Below, in pieces: positions 26,549 through 37,801 of a stretch of 64,000 nucleotides of DNA. Position numbers and translations under genes: made by a program. The notes under the pieces are model-generated. The model was not told the origin of the DNA. It made no database searches and saw only the letters and a list, made by a program, of their open reading frames with translations. Every line of letters starts with the position of its first letter. The stretch's first letter is position 1. The DNA is taken from contig NZ_JAIKTS010000003.1 in the NCBI RefSeq assembly GCF_023556335.1, forward strand, positions 311,670 to 375,669, read 5' to 3'. Origin of the DNA: Stenotrophomonas mori. Its GTDB lineage: Bacteria > Pseudomonadota > Gammaproteobacteria > Xanthomonadales > Xanthomonadaceae.

Positions 26549-28846
26549 ATGGAACCCATCGAAAGCGGCCTGCCGCCCTCTGATCGCCTGCGCATCGGCG
26601 ATTGCCTGGTGATCCTGTCCTCGCGCGAAGTGCATGCGCCTGGCGCCCGTCGTGCATCCCGGTTGACGCCCAAGGCCAGTGGCGTGCTGCAGGTGCTGGC
26701 GCGGCGGGCCGGCGAGGTGGTGACCCGCGACGAGCTGTTCGCCCAGGTCTGGCCGGACACGCTGCCGACCAACGATGTGCTGACCCAGGCGGTCACCCTG
26801 CTGCGCAAGGCACTCTCGGCCGGTACCGGCGTGCGCCAGGGGCAGGACTACATCGAGACGATCGCCAAGAGCGGCTACCGCCTGGTGGTGCCGGTCGCCT
26901 GGGAGGCGGAGCCGGTCGCCACCGCCACGGGTCACGCGGCGGACGCCAGCGGGGCGCCGGCCGTGTCCGGAGCGGGGGACCCGCCGCCGGTGGCCGGCGG
27001 CACGCGCGGCCGTGGCCGGTGGACGCTGGCGGTGCTGGCCTCGGCGGCGCTGCTGCTGTGCAGCGCGGGACTGCTGGCGATGATGCTGTGGCGGGCCGCG
27101 CCGGCCGGCAACGCGCTGGAGGCGGCGACCGCCGACGGTGTCGACGTGGTGGGCAGCCCCGAGCGGCCCTATCGGCTGATCACCGCGACCCGGGGAATGG
27201 CCGCGTTCCCGGCGCTGTCGCCCGACGGCGCGCTGGTGGTCTATGCCGACGAGAGCGAGGGCGGCTCGACCCTGCGGGTGCAGAGCACCGGCAGCACCAC
27301 CTCGGCCCCGTTGCTGGACACGCCGCAGGGCGCACTGGACCGGTTCCCGGCCTGGTCGCCGGACGGCCGCGAGATCGCCTTCGCACGCTTCCACCCGGAC
27401 GGTGGCTGCGAGGTGCTGGTGATCGGCGCCACCGGCGGCAGCGCCCGCCGCGCCACCCGCTGCGACGGTGCCGACATGCTCAGCTTCAGCTGGATGCCGG
27501 ACGGCCGCGGTCTGGTGTTCGGCTCGATGACCGGGGCCCTGGGGGCCGCCGGGATCCGCACCCTGGACCTGGCGACCGGCCACTGGCGGACGCTGGACTA
27601 CGCCCGCGCCGACGACGATTTCGACTACGCGCCGCGGTATTCGCCCGATGGCCACCAGCTCGCTTTCGTGCGCAACCCGCAGATGGGCGCGCTATGGGCG
27701 ATGCCGGCCGCGGGCGGGCGGGTGCGGCGGATCACCGCCGGCAGCGCGGAGATGCGCGGGTGGGGCTGGCTCGATGACGACGGCATCGTGTTCGGCCGGC
27801 GGGTGGACAGCGAATCGCGCCTGTACCGCGTGGACCTGCGCTCGGGCCGGCTCAGCGACCTGGGCGTGGACGATGCGCAGAGCCCCAGCGTGGCCCGGCT
27901 TGGCAAGGTGCTGGTCTTCGTCCACAGCACGCCGCAGTTCGGCCTGTTCCGGGTGCCGCTGGACGATCCCGGGCGCCGGGAGCAGCTGTTCGCGTCGTCC
28001 GGCCGCGATGCGCAGCCGATGATCGCGCCCGATGGCCGGCAGGTGGTCTTCACCTCCAACCGGTCCGGGGCCTCCGCCCTGTGGTGGGGGCGGCCGGAAC
28101 ACCCCGATTCGCTGCACCCGGTGGAGGGGTTGCGTCCGGAGACCCGGCAGTCGCCGGACTGGTCGGCGGACAGCCAGCAGGTGCTGGTCAGCGGGCGCGA
28201 CCCGAGCGGGCGTCCGGGCATCTACGAAGTGACGCCCGAGCAGGGCCAGTGGAAGCGGCTGCCGATTCCGGTGGATGAACCGCTGCAGGCGGTCTATGGC
28301 CCGTCGCGGGACACGCTGTTCGTCATCGCCCAGGACCGCGGCGGCACCGTCGAGCTGGTGCTGTTCGACCGTTCGGGCGGACGATGGCGGCGGCAAGGGC
28401 AGGTGCACGGGGTCTCGCAGGTGCGCTACGAACGGCACTCCGCGCGGGTGCTGTTCACACGCCTGGCCGAAGGCGGGCTTTGGTCGGCCGATGCCGCCTT
28501 GTCGCCCGCGAGCATCGCCGAACTCCGCGGTGACGTGCCCAGCCGCTGGCGCTTCCGTGCCTGGGCCGTGGGCGGCGACGGCGCGGTGGGCTACCTGCAC
28601 CAGCGGCCCGACTGCCCGGTGCAGCTGAGCCGGCTCGACCGTCCCAGCGCCTCGCGGTGCCTGGACGCCACCGCCGCCAGCACCACCAACGGATTCAGCA
28701 TCGCGCCCGACGGCACCGCCGTCTATGTGGCGTTGATGCTGAACGAGGGCAACGACATCGGCGTCATGCCGGTCCCGGAACCCGCCTCGCGCCCCCTGCT
28801 CGGCGCCTCCAAGTGGTTGCCATGGCTGGGAAAAGTGCGTTCGTGA
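26549..28846 (+). CDS. CadC-like membrane regulator: winged helix, TM helix, TolB-like beta-propeller
   Basis: The 765-residue protein begins with an OmpR/CadC-type winged-helix domain (about residues 10-115; LTPKASGVLQVLARRAGEVV, RDELFAQVWPDTLPTNDVLT, IETIAKSGYRLVVPV). It has one transmembrane helix near 158-182 and a periplasmic WD40-like PD40/TolB propeller with repeated motifs such as FPALSPDGALVVYADE, FPAWSPDGREIAFARF and APRYSPDGHQLAFVR. This plan suggests a one-component membrane sensor that binds DNA from the membrane. The ATG at 26549 is chosen because homology-like sequence starts there; no strong ribosome site is visible. The neighbouring AraC regulator and TonB receptor suggest a nutrient-uptake link, which is inference. 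Confidence 0.85.
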   Translation: MEPIESGLPPSDRLRIGDCLVILSSREVHAPGARRASRLTPKASGVLQVLARRAGEVVTRDELFAQVWPDTLPTNDVLTQAVTLLRKALSAGTGVRQGQDYIETIAKSGYRLVVPVAWEAEPVATATGHAADASGAPAVSGAGDPPPVAGGTRGRGRWTLAVLASAALLLCSAGLLAMMLWRAAPAGNALEAATADGVDVVGSPERPYRLITATRGMAAFPALSPDGALVVYADESEGGSTLRVQSTGSTTSAPLLDTPQGALDRFPAWSPDGREIAFARFHPDGGCEVLVIGATGGSARRATRCDGADMLSFSWMPDGRGLVFGSMTGALGAAGIRTLDLATGHWRTLDYARADDDFDYAPRYSPDGHQLAFVRNPQMGALWAMPAAGGRVRRITAGSAEMRGWGWLDDDGIVFGRRVDSESRLYRVDLRSGRLSDLGVDDAQSPSVARLGKVLVFVHSTPQFGLFRVPLDDPGRREQLFASSGRDAQPMIAPDGRQVVFTSNRSGASALWWGRPEHPDSLHPVEGLRPETRQSPDWSADSQQVLVSGRDPSGRPGIYEVTPEQGQWKRLPIPVDEPLQAVYGPSRDTLFVIAQDRGGTVELVLFDRSGGRWRRQGQVHGVSQVRYERHSARVLFTRLAEGGLWSADAALSPASIAELRGDVPSRWRFRAWAVGGDGAVGYLHQRPDCPVQLSRLDRPSASRCLDATAASTTNGFSIAPDGTAVYVALMLNEGNDIGVMPVPEPASRPLLGASKWLPWLGKVRS

Positions 28847-28920
28847 TTCTTTCGTCCGGGCTTTCCGGGGGAATTCGGACACTTATAGGAATAACTTCCT
28901 GACAGCTGCGGACAGGATTG

Positions 28921-28950
28921 GCAAAACCATCGGCCAGTCAAGGCAAAACG
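28921..28950 (+). promoter_or_regulatory. Candidate AraC-family operator upstream of the AraC gene
   Basis: GCAAAACCATCGG at 28921-28933 is followed 22 bp later by GCAAAACG at 28943-28950, a two-turn direct repeat of the kind AraC-type activators bind. A nearly identical 13-mer (GCAAACCCATCGG) precedes the TonB receptor gene. Both are seen directly; binding is inference. Confidence 0.45.
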
Positions 28951-28960
28951 GTGGCATGTC

Positions 28961-29836
28961 ATGCAGCAATTGGCCTGGGTCGACCGCGGTCAGTCGGTCA
29001 CGTTCGAGAAGCTCGCCGAGGACGAGGCGCGCCCGGACTGCATCGGGGTATCGCGGCTGGGCAGCCTGCAGACCTCGGGCAGCGTGTTCACGGTGTGGAT
29101 GCAGATGCGCGGCAGCGCCTGGGTCGAGTCCAAGGAGGGCCAGTTCCGGCTGCGCCCGCGGGAGTGGCTGGCGTTCGAAAAGGAGTCGCGGCCCATGGTG
29201 CAGGCCAGCCGCGACGGCCTGTGCGTCGGCGTGGCGGTGGACGCCCAGGCCCTGCGCATGCTGGGCATGCTGGCCGACGCCGGGCTCTACAGCGGCCACG
29301 GGCGGATGAGCTGGACCGAGGCGCGGATGGCCCTGCGCCTGTGGCGCGAAGCGCAGGCCAGCGGTGCCGACAATCCGCTGGCGCTGCGTCCGCTGCTGCT
29401 GCACGTGGCCGCGCTGCAGCGCGGGTTCGCCGAGGGCGTGCAGCGCTGCCCGGGGCGTTCGCGCCAGCGCAAGCGCCAGGTGTTCGGGCGCATGCAGCGC
29501 GCGCGGATGTTCCTGGAGGGCAACAGCCACCGGGTGGTGCGCATCGGCGAGCTGGCCGAACTGACCAACTTCTCCAGCTGGTACCTGTCCAAGACCTTCC
29601 ACAGTCTCTACCAGGAGAGCCCGCAGTCGCTCTCCGCACGGTTGCGGCTGGAGCGGGCGGCGACGCTGCTGCGCGACACCGACATGATGATCGGCGAGGT
29701 CGCCGAGGCCAGCGGCTTCGACAACTGTTGCAGCTTCGCGCGTGCGTTCCGCGCGCGTTTCGGCCAGTCGGCCACCCGCTACCGCGAAGCGTCCGCACAC
29801 CTTCCGCCAGAATCGGCAAAGCCTGCGATGGGTTAG
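28961..29836 (+). CDS. AraC-family transcriptional regulator
   Basis: The 291-residue protein has an N-terminal sensing region without a clear cupin signature (about 1-165) and a C-terminal double helix-turn-helix domain (about 185-280). Its landmarks are VVRIGELAELTNFSSWYLSK, FHSLYQESPQSLSARLRLER and MIGEVAEASGFDNCCSFARA, then FRARFGQSATRYR, the canonical AraC ending. The gene lies 114 bp after the membrane regulator and 75 bp before a TonB-dependent receptor on the same strand, so it is the probable local regulator of the receptor. The inducer is unknown. Confidence 0.9.
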   Translation: MQQLAWVDRGQSVTFEKLAEDEARPDCIGVSRLGSLQTSGSVFTVWMQMRGSAWVESKEGQFRLRPREWLAFEKESRPMVQASRDGLCVGVAVDAQALRMLGMLADAGLYSGHGRMSWTEARMALRLWREAQASGADNPLALRPLLLHVAALQRGFAEGVQRCPGRSRQRKRQVFGRMQRARMFLEGNSHRVVRIGELAELTNFSSWYLSKTFHSLYQESPQSLSARLRLERAATLLRDTDMMIGEVAEASGFDNCCSFARAFRARFGQSATRYREASAHLPPESAKPAMG

Positions 29837-29837
29837 T

Positions 29838-29863
29838 GCAAACCCATCGGTTCGGTACAAACG
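29838..29863 (+). promoter_or_regulatory. Candidate AraC-family operator upstream of the TonB receptor
   Basis: GCAAACCCATCGG at 29838-29850 differs by one base from the 13-mer before the AraC gene, and TACAAACG follows at 29856-29863. It starts directly after the AraC stop codon and about 60 bp before the receptor ATG. Confidence 0.42.
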
Positions 29864-29911
29864 TAACGTTCAGGGGTGTTTAACACGCCACTAACGTAAT
29901 CGGAGAGATTG

Positions 29912-32767
29912 ATGAAATTTCGTACTCCCGCAATGCGGCTGGGCCTGCTCCCGGCCGGCATCGCGGTCGCGTTGACGCCCGCTTTTGCTTCCGCCCAGGA
30001 CACCGCTGGCGCCACCACGCTGGACCGCCTGGAAGTGACCGGTTCGCGCATCCGCGGCGCCAACATGGAAACCCAGCAGCCGATCCTGACCCTGAGCCGT
30101 GAGAACCTGGAAAAGCAGGGCTTCACCTCGGTCGCCGACGTGCTGCAGAACATGACCTCGGCCGGTTCGCCGGCGATTTCCCGTGCCGATGCCCTGTCCT
30201 CCGGCGAGAACGTCGGCGGCTACTACATCGACATCCGCAACCTGGGCGCCACCCGCACCCTGGTGCTGCTCAACGGCAAGCGTCTGGGCGCCACCTCCGG
30301 CGGCTACCAGGACCTGAGCCAGATCCCGATGTCGGCGATCGAGCGCATCGAGGTGCTGAAGGACGGCGCATCGGCGATCTACGGCTCCGACGCCATCGCC
30401 GGCGTGGTCAACGTGATCACCCGCAAGCGCTTCGACGGCGCCGAGGCGCAGGTCTACCTCGGCCAGTACGGCGAAGGCGACGGCGAGACCAAGCAGTACT
30501 CCTTCACCCTGGGCACGGAAGGCGAGCGCGGCGGCATCACCCTGTCCGCGGAGTATTCCAAGCAGGACCCGGTGATGGCCAAGAACCGCTGGTTCTCGCG
30601 GGACGGCGCCAAGGGCCCGAACTCCACGGTCGATGACATGAGCCCGATCGGCCCGAACGGCGTGTGGTGCGATCCGCGCGTGTTCGGCGACTGCCTGCCG
30701 GCCAAGGGCAAGCCGGATCCGATCTGGCAGACCGTGAACCAGGGTGGCGATCCGACCAACCCGAACGACTACCACGAGCTGACCCCGGACGAGTTCGCCA
30801 ACGCCAACCAGCAGATGATGCTGCAGACCGGCGTCGAGCGTAAGTCGCTGTATGTCAACGGCAACTACGACTTCACCGATCGCGTGACGTTCAATGCCGA
30901 CATCCTCTACAACGAGCGCACCACCGATCAGCTGATCGCCGGCTACCCGTACCAGTCGCAGGCCTTCGGCACCCCGCTGTCGGCCGACAGCGCCTTCAAC
31001 CCGATCGGCCAGGACGTCGAGTTCCGCCGCCGTCTGTGGGAAGTGCCGCGCGCCACCGAGAGCAAGCTGAAGACCCTGCGCTTCGCGCCGACCATCAGCG
31101 GCTTCTTCGAGTTCGCCGACAAGTCCTTCGACTGGAGCGTCGGTGCGCTGTTCAACCGCAACGAGTCGACCAAGAGCAACTACGGTGACATGAGCCTGAT
31201 CGCCGCGCGCCAGGCGCTCGGCCCGTCGTTCATCGACGCCAACGGCGTTGCCCGTTGCGGCACCGCCGCCAGCCCGATCGACGGCTGCTACGCATGGAAC
31301 CCGCTGCTGCCGGCCGGCGTCAACGGCCCGGGCTCGCTCGCGGACAAGGACCTGCAGAACTTCCTGTTCCCGACCTTCACCACCACCGGCGTGACCAAGA
31401 CCACCTCGTTCAACGCCGACCTGGCGGGTTCGATCGTGACCCTGCCGGCGGGTGACCTGGGCTTCGCCATCGGTGTGGAGCACCGTGAAGAGGAAGGCCG
31501 CTACGTGCCGGACGCGTTCATGCAGTCGGGCGAGTACACCGGCCTGGCGCAGACCACGACCAACGGCAAGTACAAGCTGGACGAGGTCTACCTCGAGCTG
31601 AACATCCCGGTGCTGGCCGACATGGCCTTCGCCAAGGAGCTGACGGTCAACATGGCCGGCCGCTACTCCGACTACAGCAACTTCGGCGATACCGTGAACG
31701 GCAAGTTCGGCATCACCTGGCGTCCGCTGGACGAGCTGCTGGTCCGCGGCACCTACGCCGAGGGCTTCCGCGCTCCGTCGGTGGACAACCTGTACGGCGG
31801 CCTGGGCTCGAGCTTCGAGAAGTACACCGATCCGTGCTCGGTCGGCGTGTCCGGCAGCGTCGCCGGCAATGCCGCCTGCACCGCGGCCGGGGTGTCCCCG
31901 AGCTACGTGCAGCTGGGCCAGGGCCTGACCCCGTGCGGCACCTGGCCGTGCGCGACCCCGGACCAGTTCATCTCCGGCTCCAACGCCGAACTGCTCCCGG
32001 AAACCTCGAAGAGCACGACCATCGGCCTGGTCTGGAGCCCGCGCTGGGTCCAGGGCCTGGACATCTCGCTGGACTGGTTCAACTACAAGATCAAGGACAT
32101 GATCATCGAGGACAGCGTCGACCGCATCCTGCGCGACTGCTACGTGCTCGGCAACAGCGCGCGCTGCGAAGGCATCGTGCGTGCGGCGGACGGCCACATC
32201 AGCCAGCTGTTCTACGGCCTGGCCAACCTCGGCGAGATGGAGACCGAAGGCTACGACCTGGGGGTGAAGTACCGCCTGCCGGAGTTGGCCATCGGCCAGT
32301 TCAGCCTCGATTGGCAGACCACCTACACCGCCAAGTACGACGAGCAGGGCCAGAACGCCAAGGGTGAGAACATCACCATCGGCTACGTCGGCAGCCCGGG
32401 CATCTTCCGCGTGCGCTCCAACCTGGGCCTGAACTGGGAGAAGGGCGAGTGGGGTGTGAACTACACCGCCCGCTACTACTCGGGGATGAAGGAAGACTGC
32501 GTCGCCCTGGGCGACGGCTGGTGCGACCTGCCCGACCGCTACGCCAATGGCGAGTGGGCGCCGCTGCGCAGCACCGGTTCGAACACCTTCCACGACCTGC
32601 AGGTCAGCTACAAGGCTCCGTGGAACGCGACCGTCGCCATCGGCGCGAACAACGTGTTCAACCACCGCGGCGCACTGCAGTACTCGGCACCGAACAGCAG
32701 CTTCGCCTACTACGGCGGGTTCGACATCGGTCGCTACGTGTACCTGAAGTACACCCAGCGCTTCTGA
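29912..32767 (+). CDS. TonB-dependent outer-membrane receptor
   Basis: The 951-residue protein has a signal peptide (MKFRTPAMRLGLLPAGIAVA, cleaved after an ASA-like site near residue 28). A TonB-box-like LDRLEVTGSRI follows, then a plug domain (about 45-170; SVADVLQNM, RNLGATRTLVLLNGKR, IERIEVLKDGASAIYGSDAI) and a 22-strand barrel ending in VYLKYTQRF. It resembles the large Xanthomonas and Caulobacter receptors for oligosaccharides or peptides more than siderophore receptors. GGAG lies seven bases before the ATG at 29912. Regulation by the upstream AraC protein is suggested by shared upstream 13-mers. The substrate is not evident. Confidence 0.95.
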   Translation: MKFRTPAMRLGLLPAGIAVALTPAFASAQDTAGATTLDRLEVTGSRIRGANMETQQPILTLSRENLEKQGFTSVADVLQNMTSAGSPAISRADALSSGENVGGYYIDIRNLGATRTLVLLNGKRLGATSGGYQDLSQIPMSAIERIEVLKDGASAIYGSDAIAGVVNVITRKRFDGAEAQVYLGQYGEGDGETKQYSFTLGTEGERGGITLSAEYSKQDPVMAKNRWFSRDGAKGPNSTVDDMSPIGPNGVWCDPRVFGDCLPAKGKPDPIWQTVNQGGDPTNPNDYHELTPDEFANANQQMMLQTGVERKSLYVNGNYDFTDRVTFNADILYNERTTDQLIAGYPYQSQAFGTPLSADSAFNPIGQDVEFRRRLWEVPRATESKLKTLRFAPTISGFFEFADKSFDWSVGALFNRNESTKSNYGDMSLIAARQALGPSFIDANGVARCGTAASPIDGCYAWNPLLPAGVNGPGSLADKDLQNFLFPTFTTTGVTKTTSFNADLAGSIVTLPAGDLGFAIGVEHREEEGRYVPDAFMQSGEYTGLAQTTTNGKYKLDEVYLELNIPVLADMAFAKELTVNMAGRYSDYSNFGDTVNGKFGITWRPLDELLVRGTYAEGFRAPSVDNLYGGLGSSFEKYTDPCSVGVSGSVAGNAACTAAGVSPSYVQLGQGLTPCGTWPCATPDQFISGSNAELLPETSKSTTIGLVWSPRWVQGLDISLDWFNYKIKDMIIEDSVDRILRDCYVLGNSARCEGIVRAADGHISQLFYGLANLGEMETEGYDLGVKYRLPELAIGQFSLDWQTTYTAKYDEQGQNAKGENITIGYVGSPGIFRVRSNLGLNWEKGEWGVNYTARYYSGMKEDCVALGDGWCDLPDRYANGEWAPLRSTGSNTFHDLQVSYKAPWNATVAIGANNVFNHRGALQYSAPNSSFAYYGGFDIGRYVYLKYTQRF

Positions 32768-32794
32768 TCCATCGAAGCACTGTGCTGCATGACG

Positions 32795-32826
32795 AGGGGT
32801 GGGCCGCAAGGCCCACCCCTTTTCTT
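32795..32826 (+). terminator. Intrinsic terminator after the TonB receptor
   Basis: AGGGGTGGGCC and GGCCCACCCCT form an 11-bp stem with GCAA loop, followed by TTTTCTTT, 28 bp after the receptor stop codon. Confidence 0.93.
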
Positions 32827-33359
32827 TGCGCCGCGTTTCCCGGCGTTGAGGCATGCGGTGTCCGGCGTCACGACACCCATCGGAAGGCGCGGGCGCCGGC
32901 CGCGGGGCAGGTGTCCGTGGCCCGCGCAGCCCGCGGCAAGCGGGCGAGCTGGGGGCCAGTGGGCCCGACGGAGTGGGACGCGGCCCCGGCGCCGTGCTCG
33001 GGGGCGGACAGTGCCGGAGTGCAGGCCGCCAGTGCGGTGATGCCTGACGGAAGGCCGGCGGACCTGCCGCCGGTTCCAGCGTCGGCTGGACCGGGAACAT
33101 GCGGAGCGTACGGCGCCCCGCATGGCGGTGGCGGCCATGCCGGCGTCGGGTGTCCGGGGATTGCCAGTCTGTGCACCGCCCGTGCCGTGGCGGGACGCGG
33201 GACGTGTCCGCTGCAGGTGGCCGGGGGCGCCGGCGAAGTCACGGCCGGGCGCATGCGGGGCCGGCGGCGGGCGTGTACCCGGCCGGGAGGCCGCTGCGGT
33301 GCGGAGGCGCCGGGTGCGGACGCCTGTCGGGCGGGAAGGGTGTCCGGCGCGGGGCCGGC
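32827..33359. other. Long GC-rich intergenic stretch, nothing recognised
   Basis: About 530 bp between the receptor terminator and the end of ppa. Open frames exist on both strands, but their compositions are Arg/Gly/Pro-rich with no recognisable domain or ribosome site, and they continue antisense into ppa. I see no gene here. Confidence 0.5.
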
Positions 33360-33383
33360 GGCGGGCGCCTGAGGGCACCCGCC
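33360..33383 (-). terminator. Hairpin downstream of ppa
   Basis: On the minus strand GGCGGGTGCC and GGCGCCCGCC form a 10-bp stem (one G-U pair) with loop CTCA, 8 bp beyond the ppa stop codon. No T run follows, so it may act as a stabilising or Rho-assisted end. Confidence 0.45.
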
Positions 33384-33391
33384 GGGGACGA

Positions 33392-33937
33392 TCAGGCGTT
33401 CTTGCTCTGGTCGGCCAGGAAGGCCTTGTTGGCATTGGACAGGATCTGCTTGGCTTCGGCGGCGCCGCCCCAGCCTTCGATCTTGACCCACTTGCCCTTT
33501 TCCAGGTCCTTGTAGTGCTCGAAGAAGTGGCCGATGCGCTCCAGCCAGTGGCTGGACACCTGGCCGATGTCTTCCACATGGCCGTAGCCGCTGAAGATCT
33601 TCGCCACCGGCACCGCCAGGATCTTCTCGTCGCTGCCGGCCTCGTCGCTCATCTTCAGCACGCCGACGGGACGGCAGCGCACCACCGAGCCCGGTACCAG
33701 CGGCAGCGGCAGCACCACCAGCACGTCGGCCGGGTCACCGTCGCCGCACAGGGTGCTGGGCACGTAGCCGTAATTGCAGGGGTAGCGCATCGGGGTGGAG
33801 AGGATGCGGTCGACGAAGATCGCGCCCGACTCCTTGTCCACCTCGTACTTCACCGGCTCCGAATCCTTCGGGATCTCGATGATGACGTTGATCTCCTCCG
33901 GGGGGTTCTTGCCTGCGGAAACGAGTTCCAGACCCAT
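33392..33937 (-). CDS. ppa: Inorganic pyrophosphatase, family I
   Basis: This soluble, Mg2+-dependent enzyme hydrolyses PPi to phosphate and drives biosynthetic reactions forward. The 181-residue protein has the family I signature DGDPADVLVV (three metal-binding Asp) plus KYEVDKESGAIFVDR and YPCNYGYVP. The ATG at 33937 begins MGLELVSAGKN. Next upstream on the same strand is hppA, a membrane PPase using the same substrate to pump protons, with about 300 bp between them. Having both soluble and membrane enzymes side by side is worth noting for energy control. Confidence 0.96.
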   Translation of the reverse strand: MGLELVSAGKNPPEEINVIIEIPKDSEPVKYEVDKESGAIFVDRILSTPMRYPCNYGYVPSTLCGDGDPADVLVVLPLPLVPGSVVRCRPVGVLKMSDEAGSDEKILAVPVAKIFSGYGHVEDIGQVSSHWLERIGHFFEHYKDLEKGKWVKIEGWGGAAEAKQILSNANKAFLADQSKNA

Positions 33938-34191
33938 GCGCTGCTCCGAATCGTGCGTTTGACAGAAGGCGGCCATTCTACGCCGCCAGCTGGTGCAACG
34001 CACCAAAGGGTGGGCCCGCAGGCGCGCGGTGCGGAAGGCGCGGTGGCGCCGGGGGTGGAAACGCAGGCGGTGTCGCCGGGGCGTCCGGCCTGCACCGGCC
34101 TCCGGCGCGGGCACGCGCACCGGTCCACGGTGCCGTCAACGGCATCGGCGGGGCAGCGGTGCCCGGGCAGGGGCGCCCGCGGCACCGCGCC

Positions 34192-34234
34192 CGTCGCGGG
34201 CCCTTTCCGCCGATGGCAGGAGGGGCCCGCGACG
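34192..34234 (-). terminator. Long hairpin downstream of hppA
   Basis: CGTCGCGGGCCC at 34192-34203 and GGGCCCGCGACG at 34223-34234 form a 12-bp perfect stem with a 19-base loop, starting 8 bp beyond the hppA stop codon. There is no T run, so it is either a Rho-type end or an extragenic palindrome. Confidence 0.45.
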
Positions 34235-34241
34235 GCGCCGC

Positions 34242-36296
<2,055 letters not shown>

Positions 36297-36542
36297 GAAC
36301 CCCTCCATCACAGGTGGATGTCGTCCAGCAGCGGCTGAACGCGGGACACGCCGGGGCATGAAGCACTGGAACAGACCCGGAGCCATGCAGCGGCCGTGGT
36401 GCGTGTCGCGGTGTTCAACGATTCCTGGAGCTGTCCGGCAGTATGGGTCAGCCCGGGTGCACTGTCACGGCCCGGCGCCTTGCCCCGGCGTTCAGCGCCG
36501 GGCTGCCACCGTGCGCGTTTCCGCGCATGCAGGAGAACGCAC

Positions 36543-37058
36543 ATGAGAACGGGTCAGGGACGGTGGCCGGCGGGGTTGCCGGCCTTGCTGCTGGCGCTGC
36601 CGGTGGCGGCCTTCGCCGACGCGCCGGAGATACAGCGACCGGCGGCCACCGCGCAGGCGGTGGGCGCGCTGCACACGGTACGGCAGATCCCCGAGGCCTG
36701 CGTGCGCATCGAAGGCCGGTTCACCGGACAGGCCGAGGCCCCCTACGCGATGCGCCTGGTCACGACCGACGCGCGCTGCCAGCCGCGTGCCGGGATGCTG
36801 GAGGCCGCAGAGGTCCGTCCCGGCGAGGACGGGTGGCGGCTCAACGACCGCATCGTCATACCCGCCGCCGGCTGCCCGGGCCAGGAGGCGGTGGTCGAAG
36901 TGTGGCGGCGTCCGGTGGAGCAGGCCCTGGCGCGCGACGGGCAGGGCCAGGTACGGCTGTACCTGGGCGACCTGCGGGAGCAGGCCGCGGCCGCCGGGTT
37001 GCCGGCCCGGCCGGCGTACGCGGCACGCATGCAGGTGGAAGGGCAGGCCTGCGGCTGA
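36543..37058 (+). CDS. Predicted secreted protein, unknown function
   Basis: The 171-residue product has a Sec signal peptide (basic start, then LPALLLALPVAAFADA, cleavage near residue 26). The mature part has four cysteines (EACVRIEG, ARCQPRAG, AGCPGQEA and QACG at the end), which could form two disulphides. AGGAGA lies seven bases before the ATG. It stands alone on the plus strand between two minus-strand genes. I recognise no family. Coding is supported by the signal peptide, ribosome site and codon pattern. Confidence 0.72.
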   Translation: MRTGQGRWPAGLPALLLALPVAAFADAPEIQRPAATAQAVGALHTVRQIPEACVRIEGRFTGQAEAPYAMRLVTTDARCQPRAGMLEAAEVRPGEDGWRLNDRIVIPAAGCPGQEAVVEVWRRPVEQALARDGQGQVRLYLGDLREQAAAAGLPARPAYAARMQVEGQACG

Positions 37059-37088
37059 TCCGGGCCATGCCCTCGGTGAGGCGCCCGC

Positions 37089-37718
37089 TCAGCGCAGCAG
37101 GGCATCCATGATCAGCTGGTTGGCGATGTCCAGCAGCAGGTAGTCGCCGCCGTCGGTGCGTACCCACTGCTGGCCCCGTGCGGGCTGGCGCAGGGAATGG
37201 TGGTGCCAGTCGTGCACCACCTCGCGCGGGCCGTCGTAGCGGCGGCCGCGTTCCCAGCGGGACGCGAGCGGCGGGCCCGCCTGCGCCTGGGCGCGGCGGC
37301 GCTGGATCGCCTCCTGTTCGCGCTGCCAGGCCGCGTCGCGCTGGCGCTGTTGCTGTGCGCGCCGTTGCAGTTCCGCCTCCTGGCTGCGCTGCCAGGCCTC
37401 GTCGCGGCGGCGCTGCTGGTCGGCGAGGTCGCGCTGCTGCTGTGCCTGGCGCAGCTGGAGGGCCTCGTCGCGGCGACGCTGCTGCTCGTCACGCTGGCGC
37501 TGCTGTTCCTGCCATTGGCGCTGGCGTTCCTGCTCGCGTTCGCGCTGTGCCTGCTGGCGCTGGCGCTGTTCCTCGCGGATCTGCCAGTCGGGCTTGGCCG
37601 CCGACCCGCCGCCGGAAGGGCCCTGCCAGCGGCCATCGTCGTGTGCCATCGCCTGCGGCAGGCCGGCCGTGGCGCCGAGCGCCAGTACGAGAACCGCGCA
37701 GCGCGGAAGAAACCCCAT
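37089..37718 (-). CDS. RcnB-family periplasmic protein with a long Gln/Arg-rich coiled coil
   Basis: The 209-residue protein has a signal peptide (VLVLALGATAGLPQAMA) and a long Q/R/E-rich segment (about 45-150) predicted to be a single alpha helix. It ends in an RcnB-like domain with VVHDWHHHSLRQPARGQQWV and GGDYLLLDIANQLIMDALL. E. coli RcnB is a small periplasmic protein linked to Ni/Co homeostasis; here the domain carries an unusually long helical N-terminal extension. AAGGAG precedes the ATG at 37718. It lies 83 bp after pfp on the same strand. The metal role is family inference. Confidence 0.82.
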   Translation of the reverse strand: MGFLPRCAVLVLALGATAGLPQAMAHDDGRWQGPSGGGSAAKPDWQIREEQRQRQQAQREREQERQRQWQEQQRQRDEQQRRRDEALQLRQAQQQRDLADQQRRRDEAWQRSQEAELQRRAQQQRQRDAAWQREQEAIQRRRAQAQAGPPLASRWERGRRYDGPREVVHDWHHHSLRQPARGQQWVRTDGGDYLLLDIANQLIMDALLR

Positions 37719-37801
37719 GATCGACTCCTTGTCAGTGGCGGGGACGCCGCCGTGCGCGGGGTGCGCACGGGACGCCGCCGCGGACGATGCGTCCGCGCCG
37801 C

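Noticed and set aside
29891..33100. A 1069-codon minus-strand frame opposite the TonB receptor
   Set aside because: It exists because the receptor uses GC-rich third positions; no domain, no start signals.
32827..33391. Candidate genes in the gap before ppa
   Set aside because: The frames run antisense into ppa, have extreme Arg/Gly/Pro content and no recognised motif.
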